DNA of 64,000 bases from Phytoseiulus persimilis (GCA_037576195.1 CM075103.1:37399250-37463249), one strand, 5' to 3'. Shown: positions 34,360 to 45,594, numbered from the stretch's first letter. The notes: a model not told the origin generated them from the sequence alone. A program made the numbers and translations.

Positions 34360-34710
34360 CGGTTGGACAGCTCCTACTTCCGATGTTTATCGGTAACGTA
34401 AACACTGCCTCTCGATGGTTCACGGTGAACCTTCGATGGATTCTCAGCTGTTTTAGAGATTCCAGACAGTGATACGTTGTCTAGGGCGTGTCGATATTCA
34501 AGTCGCTAGGCGTACCTCGAGGCGGTATGCCTTTTTGCGATTTTCCGACCTTGGGAGTTTTTTTGTTCGACGAACCTGGTCCGTGGAGGTGCACGGGCCT
34601 GGGGGGTGGTTCTTGGGTTCGGATCCGGTATGTTTTTCCACCTTCACCACTTTTTTTCAGGCACTTTTCTCGGAGCTCGAGATTCGCGTCGCCTTCTCGT
34701 CTGTCGTAGT

Positions 34711-37301
34711 GTTAGAAAGGAGAGTCCTCTTCCAGAGTTATTGTTAGTGCGCAAGACGTTGCAGATTTTGCCGTCCAATTTCGAAAACTTCCGTTCAGGC
34801 TGGATGTTGTTGTCCAAGGATTCTGAGAAAGGCTTTGATGATCTGATCAGCCAGTTATGCATGTATGAGAGAAATTTCAAGACTGGGACGGAATCCGAAA
34901 AGACGGAAGCGTTTTCTCTCAAAGGCAACGGCGATTCCAGGCAGCTGAATCGGAAGAGGCAGAATGATCTTTGCAACTATTGCAAGAAAAGAGGGCACTG
35001 GGTGCGGCAATGTCGAAAATGGATCGCAGATGGTGAGCCCGAAAGAGTGGCAAACGAGGTGCAGAGAAACATGGTTTTAACTCTCTCAGATATGGAATGT
35101 TTCGAGACTTCAGCTGAGTCGGATTGTTGGTGGGTGGACAATGGAGCTACCCAGCACGTGACTCACTGTGCAGAATACTTCATAAGTTTTTTGAGATTTG
35201 AAGACTCTCATTGTGTGAAAGCTGCTGGAGGAGAGCTGCTCCAAGCAGTTGGTAAAGGTGTTATTCCCGTTCGCACACATACTGGTGAGGTGATCATGCT
35301 TCATGATGTCTGGTATGTACCGAGAGTTTCGAAAAACCTCTTCTCTGTACTTGCCGCACATGATCGAAACACTAACAGCAAGTTCGTGTCGGAGTCAGAA
35401 TTTTGCAATTTCGAAATTGATGGTCAAGTAATCGTTCGTGGGTACCGTAAAAAAGGCGGTTCGTTGTATGTAGCGCACTTGAGGTCTGTGCGTACTCGGA
35501 GTACATGTCAAGTAAACTCTCACGTATTTGAGAATAAAGATATGTTGCAACTATACCATGAAAGATGGGGTCATCAAGATAAAAGGCATGTGAGAGATCT
35601 TCTGAGAAGGGAGCTCGGCATTGAGGTCAAGTTGGACAAAGAGCCGTGTGAGCCGTGTATTTACGGAAAGCTTCATCGGTTAAAGTTTGGTACAAGGAAA
35701 AGGTCGGTTAAGCCGGGAGAACTTGTGTCAGCAGATGTCGTGGGTCCTTTCGATGGGTCACTGGCTAAGAACAGGTTCGTTGTCATCTTCAAGGATGACT
35801 TCACACGTTTCAAGTACGGTTTTTTCTTGAAACACAAGTCAGAGGTGTCTGAAGCACTAAAGGCTGTACTTGCTCATGCAAATACCATGGGACACAAGGT
35901 CATAGAGTTTCTCAGCGATAATGGAGGGGAGTTCGACAATTCAGAGGTCAGAAGAATCCTAGCAAGTGCTGGGATCACTCAGAGGCTGACGGCTCCCTTT
36001 TGCCCCGAACAGAATGGCGCAAGTGAGAGAGAAAATCGCACAGTGATAGAAATGGCAAGGACTTTCAAGTACGGGAATGAGGAAATCAGTTTTCCGTCTG
36101 CAATATGGGAAGAGTTTGTGCGTACGGCGATTTATATTCTGAACAGAACCGGGCAGTCTTCAGTCGCAGGTATCACTCCTCATGAATTGTGGATGCTGAA
36201 GAAGGCTCGCATTTCTCACCTACGGGTTATTGCGTGCATGTGTTTCGTTCACGTGCCGAAACAGAAGCGCCGGAAAATGGATAAGAATGCAGTGAAAGGG
36301 TTCCTTGTTGGTTACGATGGCGATGAGCGGTACAGGGTGTATGTTCAGAATATCCATAGAGTTGTAGTCTCAAGAGATGTCGAGTTTCAGGAAAGACTCC
36401 TAGAGTGCGGAGTACGAGTAAGGTTGCCGCTCAAAGACATAGTGGAGGAGGAGCACGGAAAAATAGAAGAAGAAGAAGAAGAGAAAGACAAGACTGAGCT
36501 GAAGCCAGGCGAGGATCCTCATGAAGGAGAAGAGGGAAAAGATCATGAGGGGAAGAGCAATAGCAGAGAATGTGAAGAGGAAGCCACGAGTGAAAAAAGA
36601 GGTGGCGTCGATTCGCAAGATTCAACTTCGTGGAAGTCGTTTTTGAGGAATCCGCTTGCGCGGAAGAAGCCTGCATATCTAGATGATTTCGCGACGAGTG
36701 TGGAAATCTGGAATCTATTTGCAGCCCCTCAAACCTATGCAGAAGCTATTCAAAGTAATGAGAGTGCCGAATGGCTGAAAGCCATGGAGTCTGAGCTGGC
36801 ATCGCTCAAGGAGAATGAGACATGGGACGTGGTAGATCTTCCACAAGGAGCCAAGGCGCTCCCATGTAAATGGGTGTTTCGAGTGAAAGAAACTCAGGAT
36901 GGAAAGATTGAAAGGTATAAAGCCAGATTGGTGGTAAAAGGGTTCAGTCAGAGATTCGGATTGGACTATAAAGAGACTTTCAGCCCAGTTGCGAAGCTGG
37001 CAACCATACGCTCCATTCTCAGCGTAGCAGCAAACGAAGGGCTACATCTTGGACAGTTTGATGTAACCACGGCGTTTCTATACGGGGAACTAGAGAAGGG
37101 TTTCGAAATTTATATGAAGAGTCCTGAGGGTTTCGAATTCTCGGATGGGAAAGTTTGTAAGCTCAAGCGTAGCTTATACGGTTTGAAACAGGCTCCGAGA
37201 CGCTGGAACATACGGTTCGTTACGTACATCAAGAAGTTGGGTCTTGTGGAAAGTGAGGCTGACCCGTGTTTGTTCATCCGAGAAACTGAGGAGGAAAAGT
37301 T
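34711..37301 (+). pseudogene. pol: Copia gag C-terminus and truncated pol
   Basis: A long open frame continues Gag after the LINE: PLPELLLVRKTLQILPSNFE, then the zinc knuckle CNYCKKRGHWVRQC (about 34972). The protease motif is WWVDNGATQHVT (about 35130). Integrase follows, with the zinc-binding part ending CEPCIYGKLHR, then SADVVGPFDG, LSDNGGEFDN and NGASERENR carrying the D,D,E triad. A strongly acidic linker (about 36430-36600) precedes the reverse transcriptase: WDVVDLP, KWVFRVKETQDGKIERYKARLVVKG, DYKETFSPVAK, QFDVTTAFLYGEL and YGLKQAPRRW. Copia sequence stops after DPCLFIRETEEEK, before YVDD. Without the RT active site, RNase H and 3' LTR it is non-functional. Confidence 0.9.
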
Positions 37302-37321
37302 CAGAGCCTTCATGGTGAGAT
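37302..37321 (+). repeat. 20-bp direct repeat, right copy at copia truncation
   Basis: An exact second copy of 28832-28851 that begins where copia RT sequence ends. It is followed by aatttattt, which reads AATAAA on the minus strand (37324-37329) and may be the poly(A) signal of the gene relic at 37660-38457. Confidence 0.8.
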
Positions 37322-37659
37322 AATTTATTTACAAATGTAATTCACAACTTTTTCTCTCAGTGACATTCAGATCCTCGAGACCGTTTCGAGGAACCGAGGG
37401 GAAGGATCCTCGGGGGGAATCAAATGATGTAGCATGGAATATCGAACGAATCGGGTCAGGGGTCCTCTCTTAAAATATCACCAGCAACGCGGGTATCCAT
37501 GATTAGTGTGGTAAGCTGTCATGAGATCTGGCTGAAGTTCGCCGATGTGCGCTTCACTGACTCCGCGCTAGACGAGCACCTAATAGTTGTACGTAGCGGG
37601 AAGAAAGATCGACCTCGGAGAGTCTCATTCAGAACGCAATCCTGGATAGTTATCTGTCA

Positions 37660-38457
37660 TTAAAAAGGCATCGTGATTATACGCTTCATCAGTCGACATT
37701 CTTCGTCAAATTTTTGTGCCACCAGGGTGTTCCTGATCATCGAGCGAACTTTGGTCTTCGTGTCAATCACGAGAATGCCATCTCCTCTCAAAACGTGTAT
37801 CAAATCCTCGCTATAATTGAAAGAGTAAGGAAAGTAGATTTTCTCTGAAAGGTGGAACTCGCAAGATTCGCCATCTCTATAGACTATCACGACTCCACTA
37901 CGCTCCTTAGGTAGCAAATAGGAGTTTCCCGCACGGCAACCGACGATCATGTGGTCGAGAAAGTTGTGGTACTGGAGACGGTAGTCTAAGCATCGTGTCT
38001 TGAGGCGGAGGTACGTAGCAGTAATTCTATTGTGCTTCTGAGTGTAAAAGCAATGGAACGAAGATTCGTCTTGGTGTTCTACCCAGAAATTCGTGATTCC
38101 CTTCCTGACCTCGGCGACTTTGCGGAGCTGGTAGTTGGGGTACATCTCGAAGATGTGCCGTCCGCCGTAATCTGCCACGTATATCCGATGTTGGTGGGAC
38201 CCCAGCAGAATTCTCGACTGCCCTGAGAGGAGGTTGCTGTCGATATCCTCGAGAAGCTGGCCCGTGTGCAAGTCGAACACCTAGAGGACATACGACCTGC
38301 TCGTCGACACCGATGCGAACACTTTGTTGTCCTTAACCAGGGCGGAGCTGGCGCAGCACAGGATCCGAGCTAGGGGTTGTCTGATGTCCTGGCTCTCCTC
38401 GATTCCGTCCACCGTCAAAACACTTAACGTCATCTTCTGCCAGTTGTAAAGCATCAT
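37660..38457 (-). pseudogene. Beta-propeller-like gene relic with in-frame TAG
   Basis: A single minus-strand frame of 266 codons from ATG 38455-38457 to TAA at 37660 is open except for one TAG at 38281-38283 (codon 59). The sequence on both sides continues the same fold: VLTVDG...ALVKDNKVFASVSTSRSYVL, then VFDLHTGQLLEDIDSN and RIYVADYGGRHIFEMYP. Repeating short beta strands that end in YVLVFDL- and IYVADYG-type blades suggest a kelch/WD/NHL-like propeller; I cannot name the family. The TAG could be a nonsense mutation, a reading error, or the AG of an acceptor, but no upstream donor restores a better frame. A likely AATAAA lies at 37324-37329. It shares general character with the relic at 39449-40659. 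Confidence 0.45.
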
Positions 38458-39448
38458 TCATATCCTCTCGCACAACCTGGTAATCTGATGCTCTCGATGT
38501 TTTCATCTCCTCCAACCGGAGGAACCCACATTGTCTGCTTGCTTTCGCTACGTCAGGGCACTGGTCTTGTTCGAACGCGCGAGGGGGGCTCTGTTTCCCG
38601 CGAGTCGCACTGGAGGTTTCTCTGCTCAGCGAGCTCGCCTCTTGAGACGCGTCTCGTTTTCGATTCGGCGTTTTCGTTTCCCTTCCACTCGGTCGCTCTT
38701 CTGCGGGAGTGGAAGAGCTCTCCATGATGTCATCGTTGCTGCCAGGACCTTTCGCCATCTGCGGACCCACAGATGGGTGGATCTCCGTGTGGATTGCTCG
38801 TGGATCGGGAACCGGGATCAGGCGCGTTCCATGACGAGCTCGAAGAATGAGAGATGCGGAGGGGAAGGTCTTTTTGGGGGGGGGGGGGGGGGGGGGGACG
38901 GTATTGAAGCTGACTCGTTCAATTTCCGGAGCAGAGTACCGATGATTTCCGTTGAGTGCGTAAGCACACTGGTTCCGGACAATACCCGCCCAGCTAGTCG
39001 AGTTCGTGTTATACCTTCTTAGGCCTGGGCTTCTTAGGCTCGATGAGGGGCCAGCGACGGCGCATCGAGTACTCCTGTGTTCAACTAAGTGATATCGCTG
39101 AGCAACGGCAGCCGTGACTGCACTTTTCTACGGGGAGAATTTCCCGCAGGAGGTTCCTTTTCGAATGATCCGCCCAAAAGATCGCCAAAAGTTGCCTGGG
39201 CGAGATCCGTTGCTTCCAGAGGGGAATAACTATCGGGGGCGACCGAGAACTAGGGATACCATTCAAATCAGACTCAGCTCGATATCAGTTCGACCCCTAT
39301 CGCGTCTGTTTTCGACGTCACGACGAGCTTTTGTGGAACTAATTTGACCAAATTGTGACCTCTGGGCCGTTTCAATTAATATAAACGGGGGGGAAAGACT
39401 TTATTAGCAATTTTGAGAGGAATGGGGCTGGAGAAGTGAAGGCCATGC
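38458..39448. other. Spacer with a 22-base poly-G run
   Basis: No gene is recognised. A minus-strand open frame at 38333-38770 is polar and Ser/Arg-rich and partly overlaps the propeller relic in another frame, so it is probably spurious. A pure G run occupies 38876-38897. A minus-strand AATAAA at 39400-39405 probably serves the relic at 39449-40659. Confidence 0.4.
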
Positions 39449-40659
39449 TCAAAGAAAGTCTTCATCCTCCAATGGCCCGTCCGCGAAGCGTGCCTTCCGG
39501 TGGTTGAACTCTTTCACAAGATGGGTTCCCTCATGAGACCTGATATTCGGCACATTGGTGGAGCAGTCTACTTCTTCAACTGAGTCCTTCTCGACATCGA
39601 TGACGTAGATTAAGTTTCCCTCTCGAACATAAATCTTGTCGTCCAGCATAGCAACGGACGGCTTCTCAGTCCCTGATTCCCCAAGCTCGAAAATAAACCG
39701 ACTTTGGTTTTTGCCATCGACGACTGCTATGAATATGAGCGATCCCTCCCCGAAAGACACATAGACTCTCTGTGCTTTCCCTTCGTGATGTCATAAAATA
39801 CGAGGTGTTCTGGCGAGACACATATTAGCGATTCGCTCGGATATCGGTTTCGAGTCCTCCGCCACAATGGCGGAGGAAAGGCTGTCCGATTCATGGCACG
39901 CGAGAACACAATGGAACTGAGCCTTACTGTCCTCGACCACGCAAGAACTGTCAACTCCTCCCTCGAATTTCGACGATGAAGCGCACCACTGTTCCTTCGA
40001 AAGGGAAAACTGGGCCTTCGACGAAGATTTCTCCGTCGTTCCCAGTGAATCCGGAGCTTCCTTCCCTGTAAGGCTGCGAACGACTCGGGATCATGACTAT
40101 TTTGGAGTGTTCGGATCGGCCTGACTCGAAGCTCTGCACGAAGCCCTCACCAGTTAGGTAAATTCGCCCGTGATCGATGATGAGCGTGTTCTCCGGCGCC
40201 GGAGTGGTCGAAAGAAGTCGCCAACGTCGCGGCAAAAGGTGCGGCAGTCAAACCTCGCTCACGTTCGCACGATCTTCGAAGCTCCCGATCAAAACATTCT
40301 GTTCACGGTCGAGGAGCCTGATTCTGGAACTTGAAGCTGAGACGTTCTGTTTGGTCGAGTTTCGACTCACGAAGTCGAAGACTCTTCGGAGGGAATTCTT
40401 CATGGCGACCGCGGTTCTCATCAGATGCCTGCAGCTATTCGCAAGCTTCCTCAATCTTGTGGAATACTTCCGCGGGGTCGAACGGCGACAGAGCTTTGAA
40501 GTCGAAAGCCTCGATGAACACTAGAAGATCGCTGAGCTTCCCGTCCTGCAAGAACTTCGAATCTTGAATGAACTTCCAGATCCGTTTCTGCAAAGCTAAG
40601 ACGAGCGCGACGTACAGGACTTCGGACTTGAAGAACTCGACAGCGGAGAGCAATGGCAT
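39449..40659 (-). pseudogene. Second propeller-like gene relic, frame-broken
   Basis: Minus-strand coding-like pieces run in order. First comes VLALQKRIWKFIQ...VFIEAFDFKALSPFDPAEVF (40659-40440). NSLRRVFDF follows, with a GTGAGT donor at 40371 and a TTCCAG acceptor giving a possible 47-nt intron (40325-40371). Next are IRLLDREQNVLIGSFEDRANVSEV, an in-frame TGA at 40248-40250, RRWRLLSTTPAPENTLIIDHGRIYLTGEGF, and finally SVAMLDDKIYVREGNLIYVIDVEKD to a stop at 39449. At least one stop and one or two frame changes separate the pieces. Blade-like RIYLTGEG and KIYVREGNLIYVIDV strands suggest a propeller C-terminus after a helical N-terminal domain, as in BTB-BACK-kelch proteins, but no BTB domain is seen. 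A minus-strand AATAAA at 39400-39405 fits a 3' end. Confidence 0.4.
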
Positions 40660-40710
40660 AACTCGCGTTGCTGGGATGTGGCTTGGACCGGGACTATCGA
40701 TGAAGCGGAG

Positions 40711-40848
40711 GTAACAGCCGGAAATACCGAAAACCGGAGAGACCGGAAACCCGAAATCTCGAGAAGCGGGAATTCCGAAAACCTGGAATACCGAACACCG
40801 GAAATCTCGAATATGCGAAATCTTGGTATCCTGAAATGCCGAAAATCC
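40711..40848 (+). repeat. Degenerate minisatellite (AACCGGAAATcccgaaa-like)
   Basis: About eight to ten imperfect units of roughly 14-17 bp, built on ccgaaa/ccggaaa/aatctcgaa, follow one another. On the minus strand they read as repeated (F/L)-(R/E)-I-S-x-F peptides. It looks like a decaying tandem array. No function is assigned. Confidence 0.7.
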
Positions 40849-40979
40849 TCACCCCCATTCGAAGGCTCGATTGGAGTGAATGAGGCTTCTATGGAGGGGA
40901 GGCAGCACCTAGCCAAGCCGGGAGAGGTGGGATGGGCCAGGGTGCGTAATGTACGCCGGCATTGCACACTGAGCCGTTA

Positions 40980-43900
40980 AATTTTTTGGAACCGAATAAA
41001 TGTAGAGATAGGTGTCACATTACAGGAGTGATTCCGCAGGCTCCGTGGTATGAGATCAGACTGAGTGGGGCTGTATAAAACAGTGAGTCGAGTTCAAAGA
41101 CGAACAGAAACACCCAGTACTAGTCCAACATACACAGCACAGAGTCGGGATCGGGTGCATTTCCGCGTTGTTGGCGGATCGGGAGCTTGCACTTCGATGG
41201 GAACTGCGCTCCAAATAGCCACTGCATCGGATCTCCAGGATGAGTGAATTCTCGCACTGAGTGAGTTTGGAACTGTGGAGGAGTCGAGTCTGCGGGAGAT
41301 CTGCAAGGAATGACGACACTCGACCGCTGAAGGAATCGTGCACTCCGTCGCGGATGAATTTCGAGGAAACGCTACGTTCCCTTCGCTCCGAACGTTAGAT
41401 CGCTCCTCGACGATCTTTGGTGTATTCAAATCAGTCTTCCTCAACTTTCCCTCTCCACCGTGCCACAACCGACCCGTTGTCAGCCTCCAGGCGGTTAACC
41501 GCCGACCCCGTTGAGACACACTGATGTAAATGGTCCACTAAAGTAGAGAGATCGACAGCGATAGGGCAAGGGAGCCGGAGAAAGATTAGAGAATGAGAAA
41601 GCAGTGAATATTGCCAAGTCTCATGAACAACAAATGATGCTGTTTCTATGAATGATTTCCGGTCAGGGATTTGTCAAGGACAGAGTCGAAGGAATTTACC
41701 CATCAATGAACAAGTATTCACGTTGCACAGGGAAAAGTTTCAAGCTTCAACTCATGACGGTGTCGAACGCTACGCGGGATAAGCGGGTCGTTGAATCCAG
41801 TACGAGGAGCGTTTCTTCATGGAGTGTCGGAAGGTCTTCTATTAGAATGTATGAGGGAGTCCCAGATATGAGACATTTCGTCGCAGCCTGTTGCCCGTGT
41901 TGCGTGCGGATTCAATGATCTTCTACTCGGAAGAGGCAGGACGTGGATTGGCTTGGTTTCGGATTAGAGGAATGACGGATGGTCGAGGTTTTCACGGGTT
42001 ACCTGACTATTGCGCTTGAGTTTTCTGCCCGCTTGCCGCTACAGTCTTCCAATTACAAGCCACGGAACCTGAGAAATTCATTCGGATGCGTCTTTGTAAG
42101 AGTCGGCTCGACTGATCGGGCTTTGCTCAAAGACTCCTGGTGTTCAGCTCCCGTCCGTCGCTTGGAGAACGTGGGAAGTCGATTGTGAGTATAGCTGGAG
42201 CCGATCACTGCAGCGGATCGGAGCTTCTCATCAGCCGTGGCAAGCCGATTGGTCCGAAGGACCTGGCCTCCATGAACGCCCGTCAAGGGTTTCAAACACA
42301 ATTTGACCTCTCTCACCTTGGGATCCTGTGTAGCCTCTTCGGAGGTCTTCAACAACACAATGGTTGTCCTCGAGTGGACTGGCCGAGAAAGAAGATTTCG
42401 GAATTCGAGAGCGATTCTATAGACACGTCGTGATGTCGACATTCGTTGAAGCTTGTTTGCGCTCGAGACCACCAAGTTTATTTTGACGATAGTGCCGGGA
42501 ACAATTGAAGCCACAGAGTAGCTATAATTTTTCTCAACTTGGCTGTGGATGCTGACAAGTGAACCTTGATTTACTGTCAGCCAGAAAGCCGACTCCGAGC
42601 CGAGCAGTTCTTTTGGTTTGTCTCGTGACACATTCCGGCCGTTGCTGAATTTTGGTGTTTAGGACCGATTTTCAGGAAAGCGCTGGCTTGATTGGACTCA
42701 AGTAGCGATCCCTCCCGGACGCTAATACTCGGCATCGTCTTGACAAATCAACCGGCAGGTTTTTTTCGGACGTTGTTCGTCCACGACGGAAACGGAGTTG
42801 TATCCTTCTTTGAGACGTCGGGAAAGTTCATTCCGCCGTTCGGAGCGTATCCTACGACCGGGAAACCACGAGATTAGCTTGAAACATAACCCACTCACAC
42901 AACGCTATGTCGGGGGAGGTTCCGAAGAAAAGCCAGGTTCTAGAAATATGATTGAATACTCGATCTACAAGACAAGGTGTACGAATGATGAGCCCGGCCC
43001 ATTGGTGTCCGCTCGAGATTCAGCTCCGATCACATTGTTGAGGAACAGTGTTCCTGATGATCCCTGATTCCTGATCTGTTCTGAACATCCTTTGGATTGT
43101 GTACTATATTATTGATGCACGATCAAGTATTGGAAGGAGTGCAAAGTGGGAAAATGTCAGAATAAATGTCACGAGTCTCTGAAAGGTTCACTTGGTTTTC
43201 TTATGAGTCTTCCGCCTCCAAATATCCCTCTCCTCTCCGGAAATCATTCATAGAAGTCAAGATTCGCCAGGATTCTCCTTGTTGGGAGTTTTGAGAAGTG
43301 ACGGAACTCCGTCCCCATTCTAGTCGCCCGGAAAACGCTCGATCCAACAAACGAAGTCGGGTACGATGCGTGTTCTTACCAGCTCTCAGGAGAAGAAAGA
43401 TTCGCCGAAATCGCTCATGAGGGTGCCGAGATATGACGTTCCGAAGGAAACGCAACATGAGTCTGATCAGATCGGTGCTTCCTTGAAAATCGCTCCCACA
43501 CCTCAAATATCCAACCACAGCCGGAACTGTGGTTTTCTGCCATGTTTTGTCCCGGAGACAAACCAGATAAAACCTTCGAAACGGCTCCTCGATTGACTCG
43601 AAGTGAAGGTTTACTTGTGAGTCCCAAGCTCTTCTGGGCAGAGCCGGACCGCTTAGAGCTGTTAGAAGACGTTGTTCTTGTGCTCTCACCTCATCAAGAA
43701 TTAAAATTGCAACCGAGATACGTTTTCAAGCGAGAGTAGAAGTGCATACACCAAAGCTTGTCCTTCTCGTGGGAAGAGCGGCCGTCTCATGTGCTGGGGA
43801 ACTCTCTTCCTCCCCCGTGATCCTGTTTGCGGGATCACGACCGTTGACGAACGACGAAACGGATCGTGATGGTTTCTTGGCTATTCGAGATTCAATATTG

Positions 43901-44570
43901 CGCACCATGAGTGGGATCAGAGATTCTGAGGGATTCGATCGATCAGCGGGAGTCGACGCGGTCCGCCCCGGGCATCAGATCGCTAGGGGCATCAAAACTC
44001 CTCTCCATGCCCGCTGCATTGAGAAACTTGCGTTTTTCGAAGAAGTTTCTCTCAAAAACCCCAGAGTACGGTAGAAGTCCGAACGTGGCATCCGATTCCT
44101 CACTCTCTTGACGAACCATCATCTATTTTCTGTCACTCTTGATCGAGAGGCAACGGTTGGTTCATTTTGTTCTCGCATCGCGAGAGGGAACGATCCTTAT
44201 GAGAGGTGGCTCCTGAGAGCTGCTCAAGTTCATCTACTGATTCAGCTCGAATACCTCTTTTTTTTGGAGTCGCTTCGGACACTGTGGGGGTCACAAAAAA
44301 ACGCCAAGCGGAACCGCGGTTCTGTCCCGGAACCGCGATTACCCGCGGTAACCCGTCAGTCCGGTAGCTACCCGATGGTCTACAATCTCATCTCTGACGC
44401 CATCATCCATGAAGCGATCACAAAACCTTCTCTTTAATCGCTCATATGAGCCTCATGAAATCGCTCGTGCCTATGGAGAAGCACGGAAAGGCGTACAAGA
44501 GGTTTCGTCGGCGTCACAGCACAAAACTCGAGAGAGTCGTGCTCCCTCTTCATCGGTGTATACCCTGGAT
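40980..44570. other. Long stretch without a recognised gene
   Basis: Several open frames are unassigned. Minus 42053-42631 (192 codons) has protein-like composition (YSYSVASIVPGTIVKINLVVSS) but no known domain. Minus 43201-43689 (162 codons) is Arg-rich. The minus segment 41765-41880 reads EETLLVLDSTTRLSRVAFD, faintly like the PTALLILDTGTRLINESL segment of IR-like gene 1, so it could be a remnant of that family. Plus 42692-42877 includes VHDGNGVVSFFETSGKFIPPFG, faintly NHL-like. Bases 44300-44350 contain short palindromic gaaccgcggttc units. Confidence 0.35.
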
Positions 44571-45140
44571 GCCGAAAAATCGAGCCAGAAATGCATGAAG
44601 CCGAAAGGCATGAAATTGAAGAGCGTGGAACCGAAAACCTCCTCTCCCAACAGCGGAGCGGTCGGGACTGGCTTAGCGGGGAGGAATTGCACCTTCGTTA
44701 TGCTCAGCCTACCTACTTCTTCTGCCTCGCTTACGTCCTCGCTGTTCCGCATCTACGGTCCCTAGTTCGAACTGAGCAAAGGTGTAGCTGCTACAGGAAG
44801 CAATCTGCTGAGCGCGAATCTTGAAGTTTCCGAGGTCAACTCGCTAGAACTGAAGAGGAATCTTCACCTCCAGCTCCAGTACTATTCGCAGAATACGCTG
44901 CTACAACACCTTGTTCTTTCCCACCGGAGAGGGAAAACCGGCATCGAAACACTGATTCTTCGCAGCAGGTGCGTGTCATCCAAATGAGTCTCACAAAGGT
45001 ACAGATCGACGAAACGATACAGAAATCCCATCCCGCCAAACCAGTCCCGAACATTCCGCCGTTGGGAGAGGAGGTTTCCGGCTTCATGCTTTTCGGCTTC
45101 ATGCTTTTCGGGCTCGATTTCTCGGCTTCATGCGTTTCGG
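44571..45140. repeat. Foldback element, about 113-bp arms
   Basis: Bases 44571-44684 and 45028-45140 are inverted imperfect copies sharing ctcctctcccaac and gggactgg and repeated gaagccgaaa(a/g)gcatg units. In each arm the unit is tandemly repeated two to three times near the outer end. The loop is about 340 bp. Reading outward on either strand gives similar peptides (KPVP...LGEEV...FGFM), a by-product of the symmetry rather than a gene. Confidence 0.75.
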
Positions 45141-45594
45141 GTTCGAATTTTCGGCTTGTCGGACCCTAACCCTCTTCATCTAGGTCCCTCGCTCTTTTAC
45201 AGATTCATTTTTCCAAATCTTATTGGTTGGTTCGTGACCACTGTCGCTCCGCCGCTGTCTCCGTCGTCGCCCACGTACGGCGTGCAATGTTCCCACGTTC
45301 ACATCTGCAACTTTGGTACTCTGACATTCCTGTGCGGGCTCTCTAGGTCGCCCTTTAATTGGGTCGTCCTTCTTTCCCATGATGCATCCAATTTTCCTCG
45401 TGTACAGCTCCCAGACTTCCCCACTCTGGATCATGGCTGCGATCATATCATGGATGTTCGCACGTAGATTCCACTTCTTCCTATCCCTAGGGCCGGGCAT
45501 TGCAGTATGGTACGTTGTACGGTGCCCTCTTCGCCCGTGGTGCATGGAACGCAGAAATTACGATGTTCATCCTGACTGGAACGACTGGAAGCTC

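Larger units (their letters stand above)
29516..34710 (-). mobile_element. Non-LTR retrotransposon (CR1/jockey-like LINE)
   Basis: An antisense LINE sits within copia gag. Its 3' end (low coordinate) terminates in a (TGAT/ATCA)n microsatellite at 29516-29534, with a 3' UTR of only about 70 bp. ORF2 and ORF1 follow in the expected order, and GC- and T-rich 5' sequence extends to about 34700. The element is nearly full length. The exact 5' boundary was placed where copia Gag homology resumes. No clean target duplication is visible: tgcgagttgat on one side and only a weak match on the other. Confidence 0.88.
28852..37301 (+). mobile_element. Ty1/copia retrotransposon, 3'-truncated, LINE-interrupted
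   Basis: The element runs 5'-3' on the plus strand: 143-bp LTR, primer-binding site, gag (29062-29520, resuming about 34710), then CCHC, protease, integrase and part of reverse transcriptase to about 37301. A non-LTR element inserted antisense inside gag splits it. The 3' end is missing from the middle of RT, just before the expected YVDD box; RNase H and the 3' LTR are absent. A TAA at 29287-29289 also interrupts gag in frame. The element cannot be autonomous. Confidence 0.88.

Noticed and set aside
38333..38770. 145-codon polar minus-strand frame
   Set aside because: It overlaps the propeller-like frame in a different phase and has low-complexity Ser/Arg/Glu composition.
44471..45169. Two similar opposing peptides as a gene pair
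   Set aside because: They arise because the two arms of the foldback element are inverted copies; neither has a gene context.
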